A program made the translations under genes and the position numbers. From Heterotrichella gracilis (taxonomy: Eukaryota > Sar > Xanthophyceae > Tribonematales > Xanthonemataceae): a stretch of DNA of 64,000 bases. Below the pieces are notes generated by a model. That model made no database searches, was not told the DNA's origin, and was given only the letters and a program-made list of their open reading frames with translations. Below are positions 22,309-35,400 of this stretch, one piece after another; position 1 is the stretch's first letter, and each line of letters starts with the position of its first letter. The DNA lies in NCBI GenBank assembly GCA_032358255.1, contig JAULBX010025087.1:1-64000 (forward strand). The letters are read 5' to 3'.

Positions 22309-24322
22309 CTATTGATTGGTGCTGATGCCATTGGCTGATCCATGGGGCTCTGACCCCAAGCCCCCCTCCAACACCCCTGCACTATCCTCCCCTTGTGCTC
22401 CCCGTGACCCCTTCATGCCCGCCTCCCCCTCCCCACCACCATCCACCCGCACCGCCTCCAACGCACCACCCCCGCCACCATCCGCACCCACATCCGCCTC
22501 CCCATCACCTCGAGGGGGGGTGCGCCACCAGCCCTTGAGCGCATGCCACAGCAGCGGCACCACCATCCAGGCCACCACCACATCCACGCTGTAGTGCTTG
22601 CGCGAGGCCACGATGAGGCAGGACAGGGTGGCGGCCCACAGCCACGCAAGTATCTGCAAGGGGCAAATGAGGAACCATCATCAGTGGGACATTGAAGTGG
22701 CCAGCCAGGGTAACGGTGCAGTGGGAGGGGGTTATTACAGATCCTGAGGCACCGCCCAGTGCATGGAGGGATGGAATGGGATCAAGCGGCAGACCCATGG
22801 GAAAATAAGGGAAATCCCACAACCTCATGTGTCATTGTCAGGAACTCGTCAGCCGCCCTGGTGCCATGACACCACAAACCCTGGCCATGGTTCCACCACC
22901 ATGTGCTGCCTCGACCTCCCATCCCTTGCAACCCCTCACACCCTAGGCCCCCGCCCCTACCTTGACCACCAGCCACTGCCCAAAGTAGGTGTAGGCCAGC
23001 ACAAAGGTGAGCACATAGGTGGTGTGGGAGGAGAAGATGAGGTCACCACAGGAGTTTGCGCTCTGTCGGGTGATGTTGATGAAGATGTACTGCCACCACT
23101 GGGTGGGCCAGGGCTCCGTGGCGGTGGGCTGGCCAAGTCTGCGGGTAAGGGGTTTCGTGTGGGGTTTCAAGGGTTTGGGTCCAAGGATCCAGCTGAGGCA
23201 CCATGTGTACATGAGTTACGACTCAGAAATGGCGAAAAAGTTTTGTGGCCAAATTTTGTGGGCATGGGCAGCAGGGTGTGGACACAGGGTTTGCAAGTAG
23301 GGTTTGAGCAGCGCACCTGCAGTGGTAGCGTGGTGCTGGCAGCTGTGTCGCCATGAAGCACACCACGCGCAACCCTAGCGCAGCGCTCAGGAACAGCAGC
23401 ACTCGGTTCAGCACCACCACTGTCCAGATGTTCTTCTTGCCCAGCCAGTAGAAGGGGTGCACCACCCACACCCCAAACGCAGCCATTGCGATGTAGAAAA
23501 CCATCTCCGAAATCCATGCATCGTTCTCCCCCAGCTCAGGGAAAATCTCATAGCCCAGGTCATGGAGGGGCTCAGCAGCAGGTTGGTGCATATAATACGC
23601 AATTGAGGTGAAAATGCCGTGGACGTATTGCATTAACACGCCAAAAAGAAGGGTGAGCCAGCGGGCCTTGAGCAGGGGGAGTTCAATGAAGAATTCAGAT
23701 TTGGTGTTTGCCCACAAGCGGCGGAAGAAGGCAGCGCATTTTTGGGACAGGCCGCTGGGCCCTGGCAGGAGGGGAAGAGGTACGTTAACCACTGGGGTAA
23801 ATTGATGGTGATTATGCCAATCACGGGAAGGTGTACTGCATACCACTAAGCTGCACTGTCAAGCCTTGGATGAAACGCACGCCAGTACCTTGTCCTTTGT
23901 GAGAAATTGGACACCTATGATTGAGAGCTGATATATTTCTCTAGTATTGGTCACAAATCGCTAAATATCCAGTCACTGACACTCTTTTTGGCTCCCCATG
24001 CGGTCCTGCTTCATGCCACCGCCCTACCTGGGCCTTCCTGCTCCCTTTCGTGCTCTGCAATCATGAACGCTCCTGTTGCGCTACTGCCACCCACAATACC
24101 ATGGTCATGGATCTGAAGCTGGGTGTCTGGCGGGGCAGAACCCTCGTCAAGGGATTTGTACCCCAAGCTGGCTTGTCGGCTGGCCAGGGGAGAGGAAATC
24201 ATGTTGCGAAATGAGGCTGAGGGACTGAGGGCACCATTGGTGATGGCAACAGTGAGGCGGGGGGGCGAAGGAGGCGTCATATTTGAATTCGAATTTGAAC
24301 GGGACTGAGAAGGGGATGCCAT
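22309..24322 (-). CDS. Sphingomyelin-synthase-type (IPC synthase-like) phosphotransferase, PAP2_C family
   Basis: Four exons join in phase: 24028-24322, 23317-23761, 22961-23138 and 22309-22653, giving about 420 residues. A Ser/Pro-rich N-terminus (~1-100) precedes about six membrane segments. Family signatures are clear: VLNRVLLFLSAALGLR followed by TQLPAP (D2 region), CGDLIFSSHTTYVL (D3) and SRKHYSVDVVVAWMVVPLLW (D4). The catalytic triad is His285, His326 and Asp330. The family moves a phospho-headgroup from a glycerophospholipid to ceramide. Plant members use phosphatidylinositol and make inositol phosphorylceramide in the Golgi, which is the best guess here, but donor specificity cannot be read from sequence. 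The C-terminal ~65 residues are Gly-, Glu- and Ala-rich and presumably cytosolic. It is head-to-head with the PI31-like gene, 1.28 kb apart. Confidence 0.87.
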
Positions 24323-25605
24323 GGCCGCAATGCTGCGAGTACCTCAAGCTGCTGATTAAAATGCTGCTGATGGGTGGAATACCCCAGATTCTCTACGCTG
24401 GGGGTCGTGCGGGGCTGTCTCACTTGCTAGGGTTTTTGAAGGGTTTTCACTGCTGGTGCAATTCTGCTGACTGAGGGCAGGCGGAGCTCCTCAGGTGACA
24501 GCTGGCTAGGGTCAGCTAAGGTTCCCCCTTGCAACCCAAAGCCTCATGCTTGATAAGTACAGTGGTTCCCCCCGCTCCAAGGTACTCGCCAGGCCTTGGA
24601 GCCAGCCTGCAGCCACAGCCATGGAAGGTGTCTGCCTTCGTTTTGCAAGATGACAGGTGGCATTATCCGTGGTCACGAGGTCATGTAGGTCTACAGGTGA
24701 GACGAGGGGACAAGGACACTTGAGAGGGGTGGGGAGCTCTGGTATTATGCCGCTTATGCATGCATCATACAAGGGCGCAGTCAAGGCTGGACTCGCAACG
24801 CAAATAAAAGGAGAAGGTTAGCAAAAATGCAGTTCTTGTTGCATTCCAATGCGTTCTGTCGGCTGCAATTGTGCCAACGGGTCTTGACGAGTGCAGCGTG
24901 CTGTGGCGACTGGCCATGCATGCGTCGTATATAGGGACTGGCTAGATGCGCCCCTGAATGTGCTGCAGATGCGATGGATGCTTTTGAGCGGGGGCCGTCG
25001 GTTCGAACCTGGCAGATTCAGGAACAGACTGAAGTCCAGCACGCAGATACACCTCAGATCCTAGCGCCCTGGGTTAACGTTGGGGTGGGCAGCAGGTGAA
25101 CGGCTAGACACTTCTCCGCTGTTAGACTGACAGTCACAAAACAATGTTGCAGTACAAAGGGAAAGCAGACTATGATAGTGCTAGGACAACGGCAGGCTGG
25201 GCTTTGACTCAACAGTTTGAGCTGTGTGGTGGCGCAGGGGCCAGGGCCTGCACGCAGCTAATGCGACGAGGGCGTGACAAAGTGCATACACATACATGGG
25301 CGCAGCACCTGTTCCTGACAACAGTGTATATGCGAGCTGACGACGCCTGATTTGGATAAACTTTCCAGCGCCCACTGACGCATCAGGCAGCACCAGCCAT
25401 CTTTTTCATAACCTGGGTACACATGCGGGACACATGCTCACAACCAGACCCGTCACTGCTAGACCCGCTTCAGCCACCTTGCGCGCGTCTCCCTACTCTT
25501 CCTTGTCAACCCTCACACCGCTCAATACCCGCACAAAGGTTTGTCGGTGTGAAGTGCCGAGGCGTTGCCAAAACCACCAGAACCTGGGCAGCGGTTTGGC
25601 ACGCA
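24323..25605. other. Divergent intergenic region
   Basis: This 1.28-kb stretch lies between the phosphotransferase and PI31-like starts and presumably holds both promoters. A tRNA B-box-like ggttcgaacct at about 24999 lacks a full cloverleaf. Confidence 0.5.
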
Positions 25606-28571
25606 ATGGTTTCGGCACAGGTGTTGAGCGCTCTTGTGCGGGCTGCACGACCGCAGTTCAGGTGAGAAGATGTTGTCACATATGTCATAGTATTCCTGTT
25701 TGCATCAGCGCGCAGTGGGAATGCAATGCATGCATGTGCCATCAGACAGTCTCTTGTGGCGACGTCTATGAGACTCGCTTGGGCAACCTCGGTTGCATGC
25801 ACGTACGTGTGATGCACTTGCAAAACTATCAGCACCACATTGACTGACGGGACCCACGGGGGGACAACCGGCCTCAGCGTACCATATGCATGCATTCGCT
25901 CCCAACTACGCATGCTACCGCGCCCACCAGCATATGTATGCGCGCAGGTCTCGCGAAGACCGTCTTGCATTTGCCGTGCACGCCTATCTTGAGGGTAGCG
26001 GGTATGAGCTGGTGGCTTCAGGCAGTCCAGCGGAGGAACAAGGTGAGACACCCGGTGGCAGCATACAAGCAAACGCCTTTGAAAAGGCATACCGTCTCGT
26101 GAGTGTAGTATTGCAAGTGGGGGCAGGCAACAGACGTGCAGTGTCCCTACCATGTTAGATCCAAGCCTGTCTTTTCCGTGTGCGGGTGAACCTTTAGTGC
26201 GCAGCGCCACAGGCATGTCAGGCAGATACAAACTGTTCAATGGTTGTCATATATAGGACTGCCCTGCTAATTGAGTAACTGCGGAACGATGTCGCTGTTA
26301 TCTGTTTGCCGCGGTACTCTGAAGAGGAAGGGTCCAACTCATGGGGTGCAAATACCATTCCGTCAGGCTGAAATCTGAAGTGTTTGACCCTGCACCGCAG
26401 ATGGGGAAGGAAGCACACGCGCGCAAGGGGAGGTAGATCCACTGGCCCTGTGGAACTCCTTGCCGGACCATTATGCCTTCCTCTACAAGAATGCTAGCGC
26501 CGCAGGTGGGGTGCCGCTGCTTGCTGTGGGTGAACCATAAACCCTGTGAATCGAGCGGAGTATGGTAGCACCGCCCTGCCCCTACTCAGCATGTGCATCG
26601 CTGCATACTGCATATCTATGCATTTAAAATTCTGTTACATCCCCCATACGGTGGTAACATGTCAATGCCAACAGCCCAAAGTGGGGGTGGCGTTTCATAA
26701 ACGAATGGGTCTCAAAGTAGTAGTATTGTCTGTGGATGTTATCGTTTTTGTAAACCATGCATGGAAACAGTATGTTCCCTCGCCCCGCAGGTCCTGACCT
26801 GTTTGTGAAGCTTGTGCCTGCAGGGGGAGAGATGCTGGTGCAGTGGCTGCCCTCCCCTCCACAGGACAGTGCTCCCCACCTGGCTAGCCTCCAACTGGAC
26901 AGCTACACCACAGAGGCAGCAGGTAGGGGGGAGGGGGGTGGGTGGATAGGCAAAGGTTTGTGACCATGCATTGCCCCGCTTGTGTGCAGGGACTCGTGCA
27001 GGGCTTTGGGTCTGCTGGGGGAGATCTGCTGGCTCTTTCCAAGATCTGCTCAGGGGTAGTTCCCAAGCCTTGCCTGCCATGTATTCCATCAGGCGCTGTT
27101 AGTTGGTGCAACTCTGAGCACGCCCCACTAATTGCATGCGCCACCCATTGCATGCAAATCTCAGCATGCACCACCCATTGCATGTAATCAATTGCAGATA
27201 TTGGATCATGATGACGAGGTTTTAAGCAAAGGTGGATGATATGATTCAATCAAATCATTGATCAGTTGCTTACAGTTCCTGAGATGGGTTGGATACCATT
27301 TGTACATGCCAATACTAGTTAATGGTTTTGCCGGCTGTTGTAGGATTGACTGAGGGTTACAAGGACCTGGACGGCCTGGTGGAGGCCCTGCATGCGTGCT
27401 TCAAGGGGAGCAAGGGAGGAGAGGGCTCAGGGGAGGGAGGCACGCGGGCGATGGCAGCAGGAGGGGCGCAGCAGCGCGAGGGACAGGGTGCATCGGGTTC
27501 AGGTCCCTCTCCTTCGCCCTACGATGACCCCCTGAGGGTTGGACCTGTGGGTACGTGAGCCTGGCACCGCACTCCCGCATGCCGTGCGCAGAAAATCATA
27601 CTTCAAAATCTGGGCCCATCACATGCTGCATTACGTGACTAAGTTGAAGTAACACTGGCAAGCATTGCAAAGGCGGACTGTGGGGCCATGCACGATGTCC
27701 GTGGTTAGGGCAACTCCATGTGTCATCATTACATTGATGGCATGCCTCATTACATTGATGGCATGCCTCCTGAGCATAGACATGTTGTCTGCTGTGGATT
27801 GCTGTTGCAATGCGCTGTGCAGACCACATAATCTTCAGTGTAAAATGAAAGCCTCCATTACGTACAAATTAAATCTCAAATCGTCATATTCATTATAAAA
27901 CATACCCATTGGCATCACTTTACTAAAACAAACCCAACCCCATACCAAAATTAAATTATTACCATTGTGCTTTCTCCTTGTCGCAGGCAGAGGCGGCGGG
28001 TATATGCCCCGCATGCCCGGCATTGGCGCAGATGACGCAATACCCCCTGGCTTTAGGCCCCTGGGGGGTGGGGGCATGGGTGGATTTCCTGGATTTCCAG
28101 GAGACCCCTTGCGCGGGGGTGGCATGCATGTGGGCCCCGATGACCCAATTTTTGACCCCCGTAGGCTGGGGCCAGGGAGGGGAGGGGGCAGGGGTTTGCC
28201 ATCTGGAGCACGTTGGGACCCGATAAACCCGCCGGGACTAGAGGTGAGGGCTTAAACCTGGTCAACCCGTCACAACGTGTGTTGCTTCAAAATTCTTTGC
28301 GCTCTGTGGCAGGTCCACCAATAGCAGCATGCATGCGTGCAACTGAAATGTTTGCCATGCCACGCTCGAGTACCGCGTCCTTGAGAAAGCAAATACGCTG
28401 GTTTCCTTGTGTTGCTCCTCCACTACCTGAGCATGACCCTCTTCAATGCTGTTTCTTTGTCACCTCCAGGGCTTCTCCCCCGACGACTACCAGCGCCACC
28501 CCAGGGTGCACCCAGACATGGCGCAGCCGGGACCGGATCCAGGGCCTGACTGGGATGCAATGTATGGGTGA
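25606..28571 (+). CDS. PI31-like proteasome regulator
   Basis: Seven exons join in phase: 25606-25661, 25948-26042, 26401-26505, 26791-26922, 27344-27550, 27987-28243 and 28470-28571, giving about 317 residues. The N-terminal globular part reads ALVRAARPQF, then RLAFAVHAYLEGSGYELVA, then DHYAFLYKN, then LFVKLVPAGGEMLVQWLP and YKDLDGLVEAL, which matches the PI31 (PSMF1) FP domain. The C-terminal half is Gly/Pro/Arg-rich with the hallmark HVGPDDPIFDPRRLGPG, then GARWDPINPPG and a final FSPDDYQRHPRVHPDMAQP segment. PI31 binds the 20S proteasome through its disordered tail; it inhibits the core in vitro and helps proteasome assembly or transport in cells, in cytosol and nucleus. The first exon is only 56 nt; I chose it because it completes the ARPQFR-S junction in phase. 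Confidence 0.85.
27119..27187. repeat. Imperfect tandem repeat with GCATGC motifs
   Basis: Two units built on ccacccattgcatg are spaced about 40 bp apart within a PI31-gene intron. Confidence 0.6.
27726..27767. repeat. Perfect 21-bp tandem duplication
   Basis: The sequence tcattacattgatggcatgc plus c occurs twice back to back (27726-27746 and 27747-27767) in an intron of the PI31-like gene, with no mismatch. This points to recent origin. Confidence 0.9.
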
Positions 28572-29475
28572 GCACAGGGGGGCGACCCATGCCCTCAGGG
28601 CAGGCTGCCCTTCTCGGGGAATAATATGTTTGGGTGGAACTGCGATGGGTGATGGTCACATGATTTTCAATGACCTGCAGTGGTCATGGCAGGCGTGGGA
28701 TCATCCAAATGTACGATATATACTTTTTTGTAGCCACGAAGTGTTGGCAGCCTGCCACTGGCTAGAGCATGCCTGTTTCAGCAGACTTGTGTACCGAGAG
28801 CATGATCACAGCAGTGATCGTGGTGCCACCAATGATTACACGTTGTTTTGCGGTCGACATTGTAGGAAAGGGGTAGCCTATAGGTACTGTGTAACATTCT
28901 CAAGACCACTTTTGCTGACAGCGTGTTGATGAAACTGGTACATGTGATGTTGGCCTGTCAGTAGCAGCTTGTTAAGGTTGTCACAAGCTGTCCCGGGTTT
29001 GTATAAGAGCGCAGTATTCTGATAAATATTTTCTAAGATTGCCCTTTCTTCTGTGAACCAGTTCTTTTTGCATATGGGCACGCATGCTCTGCCACACCTC
29101 GCTGCAGGAATGCTGCCCCTGTCCAAGCGTGTTGCAATAGGAACTCAATACTATCTTTATTCTCGTAAAGAGTCAATAGTCACCGTGGATGAACAATATG
29201 GCTGCTGTCCCAAAAGGCACACAAAATTATAAACTGTTCAACTTCGGTTCAATGCGCATATCATTAATCAGCTGTAAGGAACAACTCAAAGTAACAGTGC
29301 GCAGGGTGTATAGGTTACCCCGCCCCACTCCCTGCCCATACATAGCTTCATACCCCAAGCTGTGCCAGGCCAGAATGCCACATCAGCCCCACACCAAGGG
29401 GCAAACGGTCTTGCCCAGCCGCCAGCAGCACATTGACACTGCACATGTGCGCGCACACAGCGCTTCCCCTCCCCG
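28572..29475. other. Convergent 3' regions
   Basis: This 0.9-kb stretch lies between the PI31-like stop and the stop of the large minus-strand gene. No gene is supported. A TGTAA hexamer context at 28890 may serve the PI31 transcript. Confidence 0.45.
28890..28894 (+). terminator. Possible TGTAA polyadenylation signal for the PI31-like gene
   Basis: TGTAA is the common chlorophyte polyadenylation signal. This copy lies about 320 nt after the stop. Position alone supports it, so it may be chance. Confidence 0.22.
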
Positions 29476-32400
29476 TCACCCGTCATCCTCCTCCTCATCC
29501 CCTCCTCCCTCTGCCGCGTTGAACGGGAAGCGCTGCGCAATGAGCGACTCGTAGTCCCTCCCAGACCTACACACAATGAAATCCTCCAGATCCGCACCAT
29601 CGTCATCTGTGTACCCCTGGCCGTGGCGGGCCATCTCTGACAGGGCAGCAGACACATACGCGTTGCTGGCCCGGGGCCCTCGCCGCCCACCCTTACCACC
29701 CCCTGCAGGTTGGGAGGGCAATTTCAGTAGAGTGGGGAAGGAGGTGGGAATGACCAGGTGTCACCACCACGCCACCTGCTTGACTTTGGCTGTTCTGTCA
29801 GGGTTTGCCTGGTGACTAGCAGGGTTTTGCTGCTCCATAAAGGTCAAGCCATAAACCAGTACTGTCGACCCTTGTAGGGTTTCTGGCTAGTGCCATTTCC
29901 ACCCTGCCTTCTGCTAGAAAATTTTGCTTAGCTTGGCATGACACAAACTCAACTTGGTTCATTTTGCTGATGACGCATGCAGTGCTCCCCGCCTCTGTGG
30001 ATGTATGGTCCATTCCCAAGCATCAAAGTCAACCCCTAGCGGTGCATGGCACACACACCTTGACTGGTTGACGCTTCAGCCCTGCCACCTTCCTCCCCAG
30101 CGCCCCGCGTACCCCCTCCCTCCTGTGCACCAGCCCCTGCCTGTGCCGCATTGCTTGGCCCTGCCACATCAGCGCCCACGTGATTGGCCACAGCAGGGTG
30201 GTACCGCTCGGAAGTGGCCTGGAGCTCACGCTGGACAATTGCCTGTGGGGAGCGCACCACATGCTAGGGTTCAATAGTATGCCAAAACAGGCTTTTGAAT
30301 GTGCACAAGATATAGGTCAATATTGGAACCCGAGTATTGCATGGAGGATAGTGCACAAAATACTGCTGGCCTGAACTTGTCAGAAGGCATCACCACCCCA
30401 ACCACACCATATGCGACTGCTAGCGGCCCTGACATCCAAGTCACTAACGTACCAAGGAGGAACTTAGCATACAACCCACTGTAATGCTCATCTACTAGGT
30501 TGCGGTGCATGAGCATAAAGGCTCACACAGACTGACCTTCCAACGACGGCATTTGCACTACATACGAGGGCACTGTGCACTCACCTCCAGAGTGGCTGGA
30601 GGCTCGCTCCCGGCCTCAGCTGGGGCAGCTGCCTCTAGGGTTTGCAGGGTCTCCAGCAGGGTTTTTGCACCCTGCCCCAGGTTGAACAGCTTCTGGTCCA
30701 GCAGGATGGCGCGCTTGCGGATCGCCATTGGCCACGACCGATCCAGAGCCTCCAGAATGGAGCCAAACACAAACTTGGCCTCCAACCCCAGCCCCACACA
30801 TGTCGCCAGCTGGCACACAGGCGAAACCTCTTCCTCTGCCAGGCCAACATGTGGTGGTGCCACGTCAGCAAGCTGCGCAGCCAACCTGGTGGCTGCGTCG
30901 CGACACGTGGACAGCAGCAGCATGGCCAGGTCAATCAGCCTGCGCAGGACCCCGGGGAGGGACGTCTGGGGATTGAGGTTGGGGTGCCGCGATTCCCATT
31001 GGAACTGGCGGCCCAGCAGGATGAGGACCTCCAGCACGGGGCAGATTTCGCCACATTTCTTGCTGAAATTTGCTTCCTCCTGGTTGGCGGCTGGCGCTGC
31101 GCCTTGGCGTGCACGCTGGCCGTGCTGTGCGGTCAACCAGGGGGAAAGACCTGGGGTGGAGGAGTGGGAACCAGCCCCGCGCCCCCGTGCGGCGTCACCC
31201 ATGTGCCCCCATGTGGGTCCATGTGATGCTGACATGGCGCCCTGTGGCTGCAGGGCGGGGCGCAGCAGGGCCAGCATGTGGCTCAGGACCTCTGACAGGG
31301 CGGAGGTGCGGGTCTCCAGGGGCGCGTGCCTGAGCCACATGCCCTCCAGGTTGAAGTGGCTCTCCTCCACCCAGGCAGGGGTAGGCACAAGCTCCTTGCG
31401 GGCACCCTGCGACAACAACCCTCAGGGATTAACATCTTCCCCCTGAACAAGCTCCCACTGTACTGACGCACAGCAGCGGCAACAATTGTTGAGATGTTGG
31501 CCTCAGTAACCCTGTCAAGTGTGTGTGCAGCCAAATGCATGTGCAGATCCTATACAGCACCATATATTAAACAAAGAACCCCATGAATGGCATACAAGGC
31601 AGAAAATTGCATGTAGTAATCACATTTTAACCATTATTGTAAGGGACCATGCCACCAACTTGGCGTTCAGTAGGCTAACCATGTTCCAATCCTTTTATTG
31701 ATTTCCCCTGGCACCCCCACCTGTGACACCAGCCATGCCAGCTCGCAGCACATGCGCGTGACCTCCCCTGCACCCCCCCGGCACCCAATCAGCAGGCACC
31801 GCAGCAGCCAGCGGGTGGCGTCGGGCCCAAAATTTGCCTGAACCACCACCTCCTCGTCCAAGAAGATGTGGCACATTTGGGAGAGGGTGGCGAGGGGAGA
31901 TGTGGCCTTGGCAGCTGCAGGAAAGGGCATACAACTGAATTTAAAACACGTTTACAATTCCTCTGCACACCCAGCTGCAACTGTGGGACATGCGCATCCT
32001 AAACTATCCCAATCCCTCAACAGCAGGACCACGGATGCATTTTACCTCAGAGCATTGCTTCATAACACATAGGACAGTACCAACCATGCCCAATGCCACA
32101 CAACAAAACCAAGGATTTTTACTCAGAAAAAGCAGCAACAAAAGTAGCTCCCTCGCAATTTCAAAACAGGGAACACTTGGTTTTTTCTTATAATCATTTC
32201 CGCAAAGGAATCAGGGCAGCTTCATGGGACACTCCTCCGCACAAGGGTGGAAACGTACTCCCCCTCCCACCCCCCACCTTCCACATCAGCACTGGCCACC
32301 CCCGCCTCTGTGACCCCACCCGGCATCAGCAGCGTGACTAGGCGCAAGTACGCTGACGTAAGCAGGTGACCTGGCGGAGGCTGCGCTGACGTCAGCAGCT

Positions 32401-35400
32401 GGTGCATGTGACTCAGCAGGCACAGGGCGCTGGCAGACAGGGGGCACAGCTGGGCACCTGCGCAGGGGGCAAGGCTAGGGTTTAGCAGCGTGAGGGATAG
32501 GGTTTCCTGTAATGGGGTTAGGTTGCTAGGGTCGTGTAGGGCTGGCGAGTGATGGTGCACAGACCTGGCACAAAGGAAATGCATGAGGTGCAAGGATGTG
32601 GAGTGTGGAGGGTGTAATGCAACCTGGGGTGCATGGCCCTTCAAACTTATACCAATGCTAAATGTGGAAAGTGCGGGCTGACATGCAACTCAGTCAGGTT
32701 GAGCAGGTTTGGAAACATTCAACGGCTTTTCAAAACGAGTTGATACGGTAGTGCACAAAACCTTACTACTGTTTGGAGGCACAGCAAGGAGAAAAAAACC
32801 ACTAGGTTGGATTTGCAGGCCCACCTTTTGTGGCCGCCAACCAGTGCTTGCGGTTGTACAGGGGGAGCAAAACCCTTAGGGAGTACACAGAACCCTCCAC
32901 CACCATGGGCCCAGGGATCAGACCCACAACCAACTTGTTCAGCGCCCCTCTGCCCCCCGCACCACTCCCCCCCTGCTGACCTCCTGCAGCGGTGATGTTT
33001 GGCGGTGCCTCCCTTGCTGGGGCGCTGGGTGTGGCTGTGGCTGCGGGGCAAAGGGGGGGCGCATGAAGTACTTGTCACTGCAATGAAGAATGTCCCCCTC
33101 CGCATAGTCAAACATGCGACTTTACATTTATTGGTGACCTACATGCAAATATGTATATACGTAACCAAAATTGCAATCGCCACATGCAACATGACGATAT
33201 AACGTGACAACTATATTTACAGCAACAACTCATTCAATCACCACACACCAGCAAATGCCATCGCATCAAACCACCCTAGCCAATGCATGCACACGCTTTC
33301 CCTGCCCGTGTCCCACGCCAGCCCACCCACCTTGCCCCGCCCCCGCCCCAGGCGCCGCCCCCTGCCAGTACGCGCTGTCCGCCGGCACCACCGCATCTAT
33401 GACGGGTGCCACGCGTGCGAAAGCCGCCGCCACGTCAGCGACCAGCAGCAGGCAGGCGCCAATGAGGTCGTGCCAGGTGGAGGGGACGCACCCTAGCGAG
33501 GGTCTGCCCAGGGTCCTCGCCAGGGCATGGCCGCGCGAGCCTGCAGGGTGTGTGTGACTAGGGGGTCAGGCACAACAACGGCAGAGGCCTATGGCACGGA
33601 TGGTGTGTGAGGGGTATGCCCAACACAGCTTGATGCAGTATATGGGAAAGACCAGGAGGTAAAGATAAGATGAGGACATGCCTGCTTGGCACACAGACGT
33701 ATAAAAACTCACACAGGGAGGGCCCGCATGCTGCCTGGGCTGCAGTGGAGGGGTTCCCTTACCTGCCCTTGCCTCTGACTTGACCAGGGGTGCCGCATGC
33801 TCCCGCAGGGGTGCAGGTGAGTGAGGTGCCCTAGTGGTGTACATGATCTGGATCTCCTCGTCATCAAGGTCGTCCTACGGCATGCCGCACATCAAACACG
33901 CCATACACTGTTGTCAGACATGGGATGCACCACAAGCAAGGTCAACATTCGTCCTGACACAAATCCCCAAATACGCCATGCAGCGTCATGCAAGAGGGCA
34001 ACCACGCACACATGGCTCTTCAACCATACATCAAAGGCTTCCTCAACCCAGCTTGCAACCATTTTGATGGCTAACATCTACGTACACACTGATAACAATG
34101 AATGCGCCATTGGTGTAATTTTACGTGAGGCATGCCCCACCTGCAAAATCTCAATGACCAGCGTCTCCTTGTCGGCAATGTACTCCTCCCAGGGATCTTC
34201 ACCATCCCCAAAGATGACGCTGGGCCGCCCCCGCAGGCTGTCAGCAGGAAAGGAGCCAAGGGGGGCATTCGCAGCGATTTGTGAAGTGGGAGCAATGGGC
34301 TGCGGGGCGATGCGTCGAGGGGGGTTGGAGGGTGATGCCCCACCATTGGGGGTGGGGCTGGTCCCTGGTGTAGGTGCAGAGGGACCAGAAAGGGCTTCAG
34401 GGGTGATGCGGCGTGATGCTAAGGAATTAGATTTTCCGGCGACTGGCTGTGGTTGCTTCCCCGTGGCGGTCCTGGTGTTGTTCCCCCTTGGCGCAGTCGG
34501 GTTGGTGGCATTGGGCACATAAGGACCATGGGACGGCCCCGCAGGGCTACTGCCAGGGTTTGCTGCCGCCAAAGCGGGCTGAAGAAGAGCAGAGGGTTGG
34601 CGGCGGGGGGGAGGCGATTGCATAGGGTGTGGGGTGTTGCTGCCGCCGGCAGTGGCTGCACGCTTGGGCGCAGGGGTGCGCCGGCTGCCCTCCCCTCTCC
34701 GTTTCTTCCCTCCTGATGTTCCCGCCTCCTGCCCACCAACAACCTCGCCTGCTGCCCCTGGGGTTTCGGCAGGGTTTTCTTGGCCAGCCTCCCCCTCCCC
34801 TTTCATCAGCAACTCTGGGGATATCCCCCCATCCCCACTTGCAAATTTCACCCTTCTCAGCAGCGTGCGCAGCTCCTTGATTGGCTGCTGGCTGGTGGCT
34901 TCCTGCGCGCTGGGCTGGCCCCGTGCCACGTGCTGCAGCGAGCACAAGCAAGGTGGCACTCAGGCAATGGCTGCGGCATAAACAGCTGAAAATGACGATC
35001 TTTGATGGTAGCATACGGTGAAACAAATATTTGAATTCGAATGATGCATGGGATCTAGTCTCCCAACCAATCATATATTGCGTCATCCTTTGAGGAGGGT
35101 ATGCGCTTTAGTGCAGCCGCAGTTCGGGACGGTGATTGTCAATGTATGCAAGACAACGGGGTTAAAAAGTAGTGCGTAAACGCACAAAATGGCATGTGAT
35201 ACGATCAGAGATGCTGCACTGCAACAGTGGCCTACCTGCATGGCTGCCGAGTACACCTCCAGCCCACTGGCTGCCACCTGGCGCAGCAGCTCGCCAACCT
35301 CCAGCACGCTCAGGTGGCGGCCACACAGCCAGTGGGGGGACGCAACCTCGCCGCCACCACCACTGCCACCACCGGGGGCGGCCATGGACCCCAGCACCGC

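Noticed and set aside
24955-25022. tRNA gene (plus) around ggttcgaacct
   Set aside because: The acceptor arms pair only 6 of 7 and there is no proper D-arm or anticodon arm.
30505-31446. 313-codon plus-strand frame
   Set aside because: It lies antisense to the 822-nt exon of the large minus-strand gene, whose junctions agree in phase; no motif is present on the plus strand.
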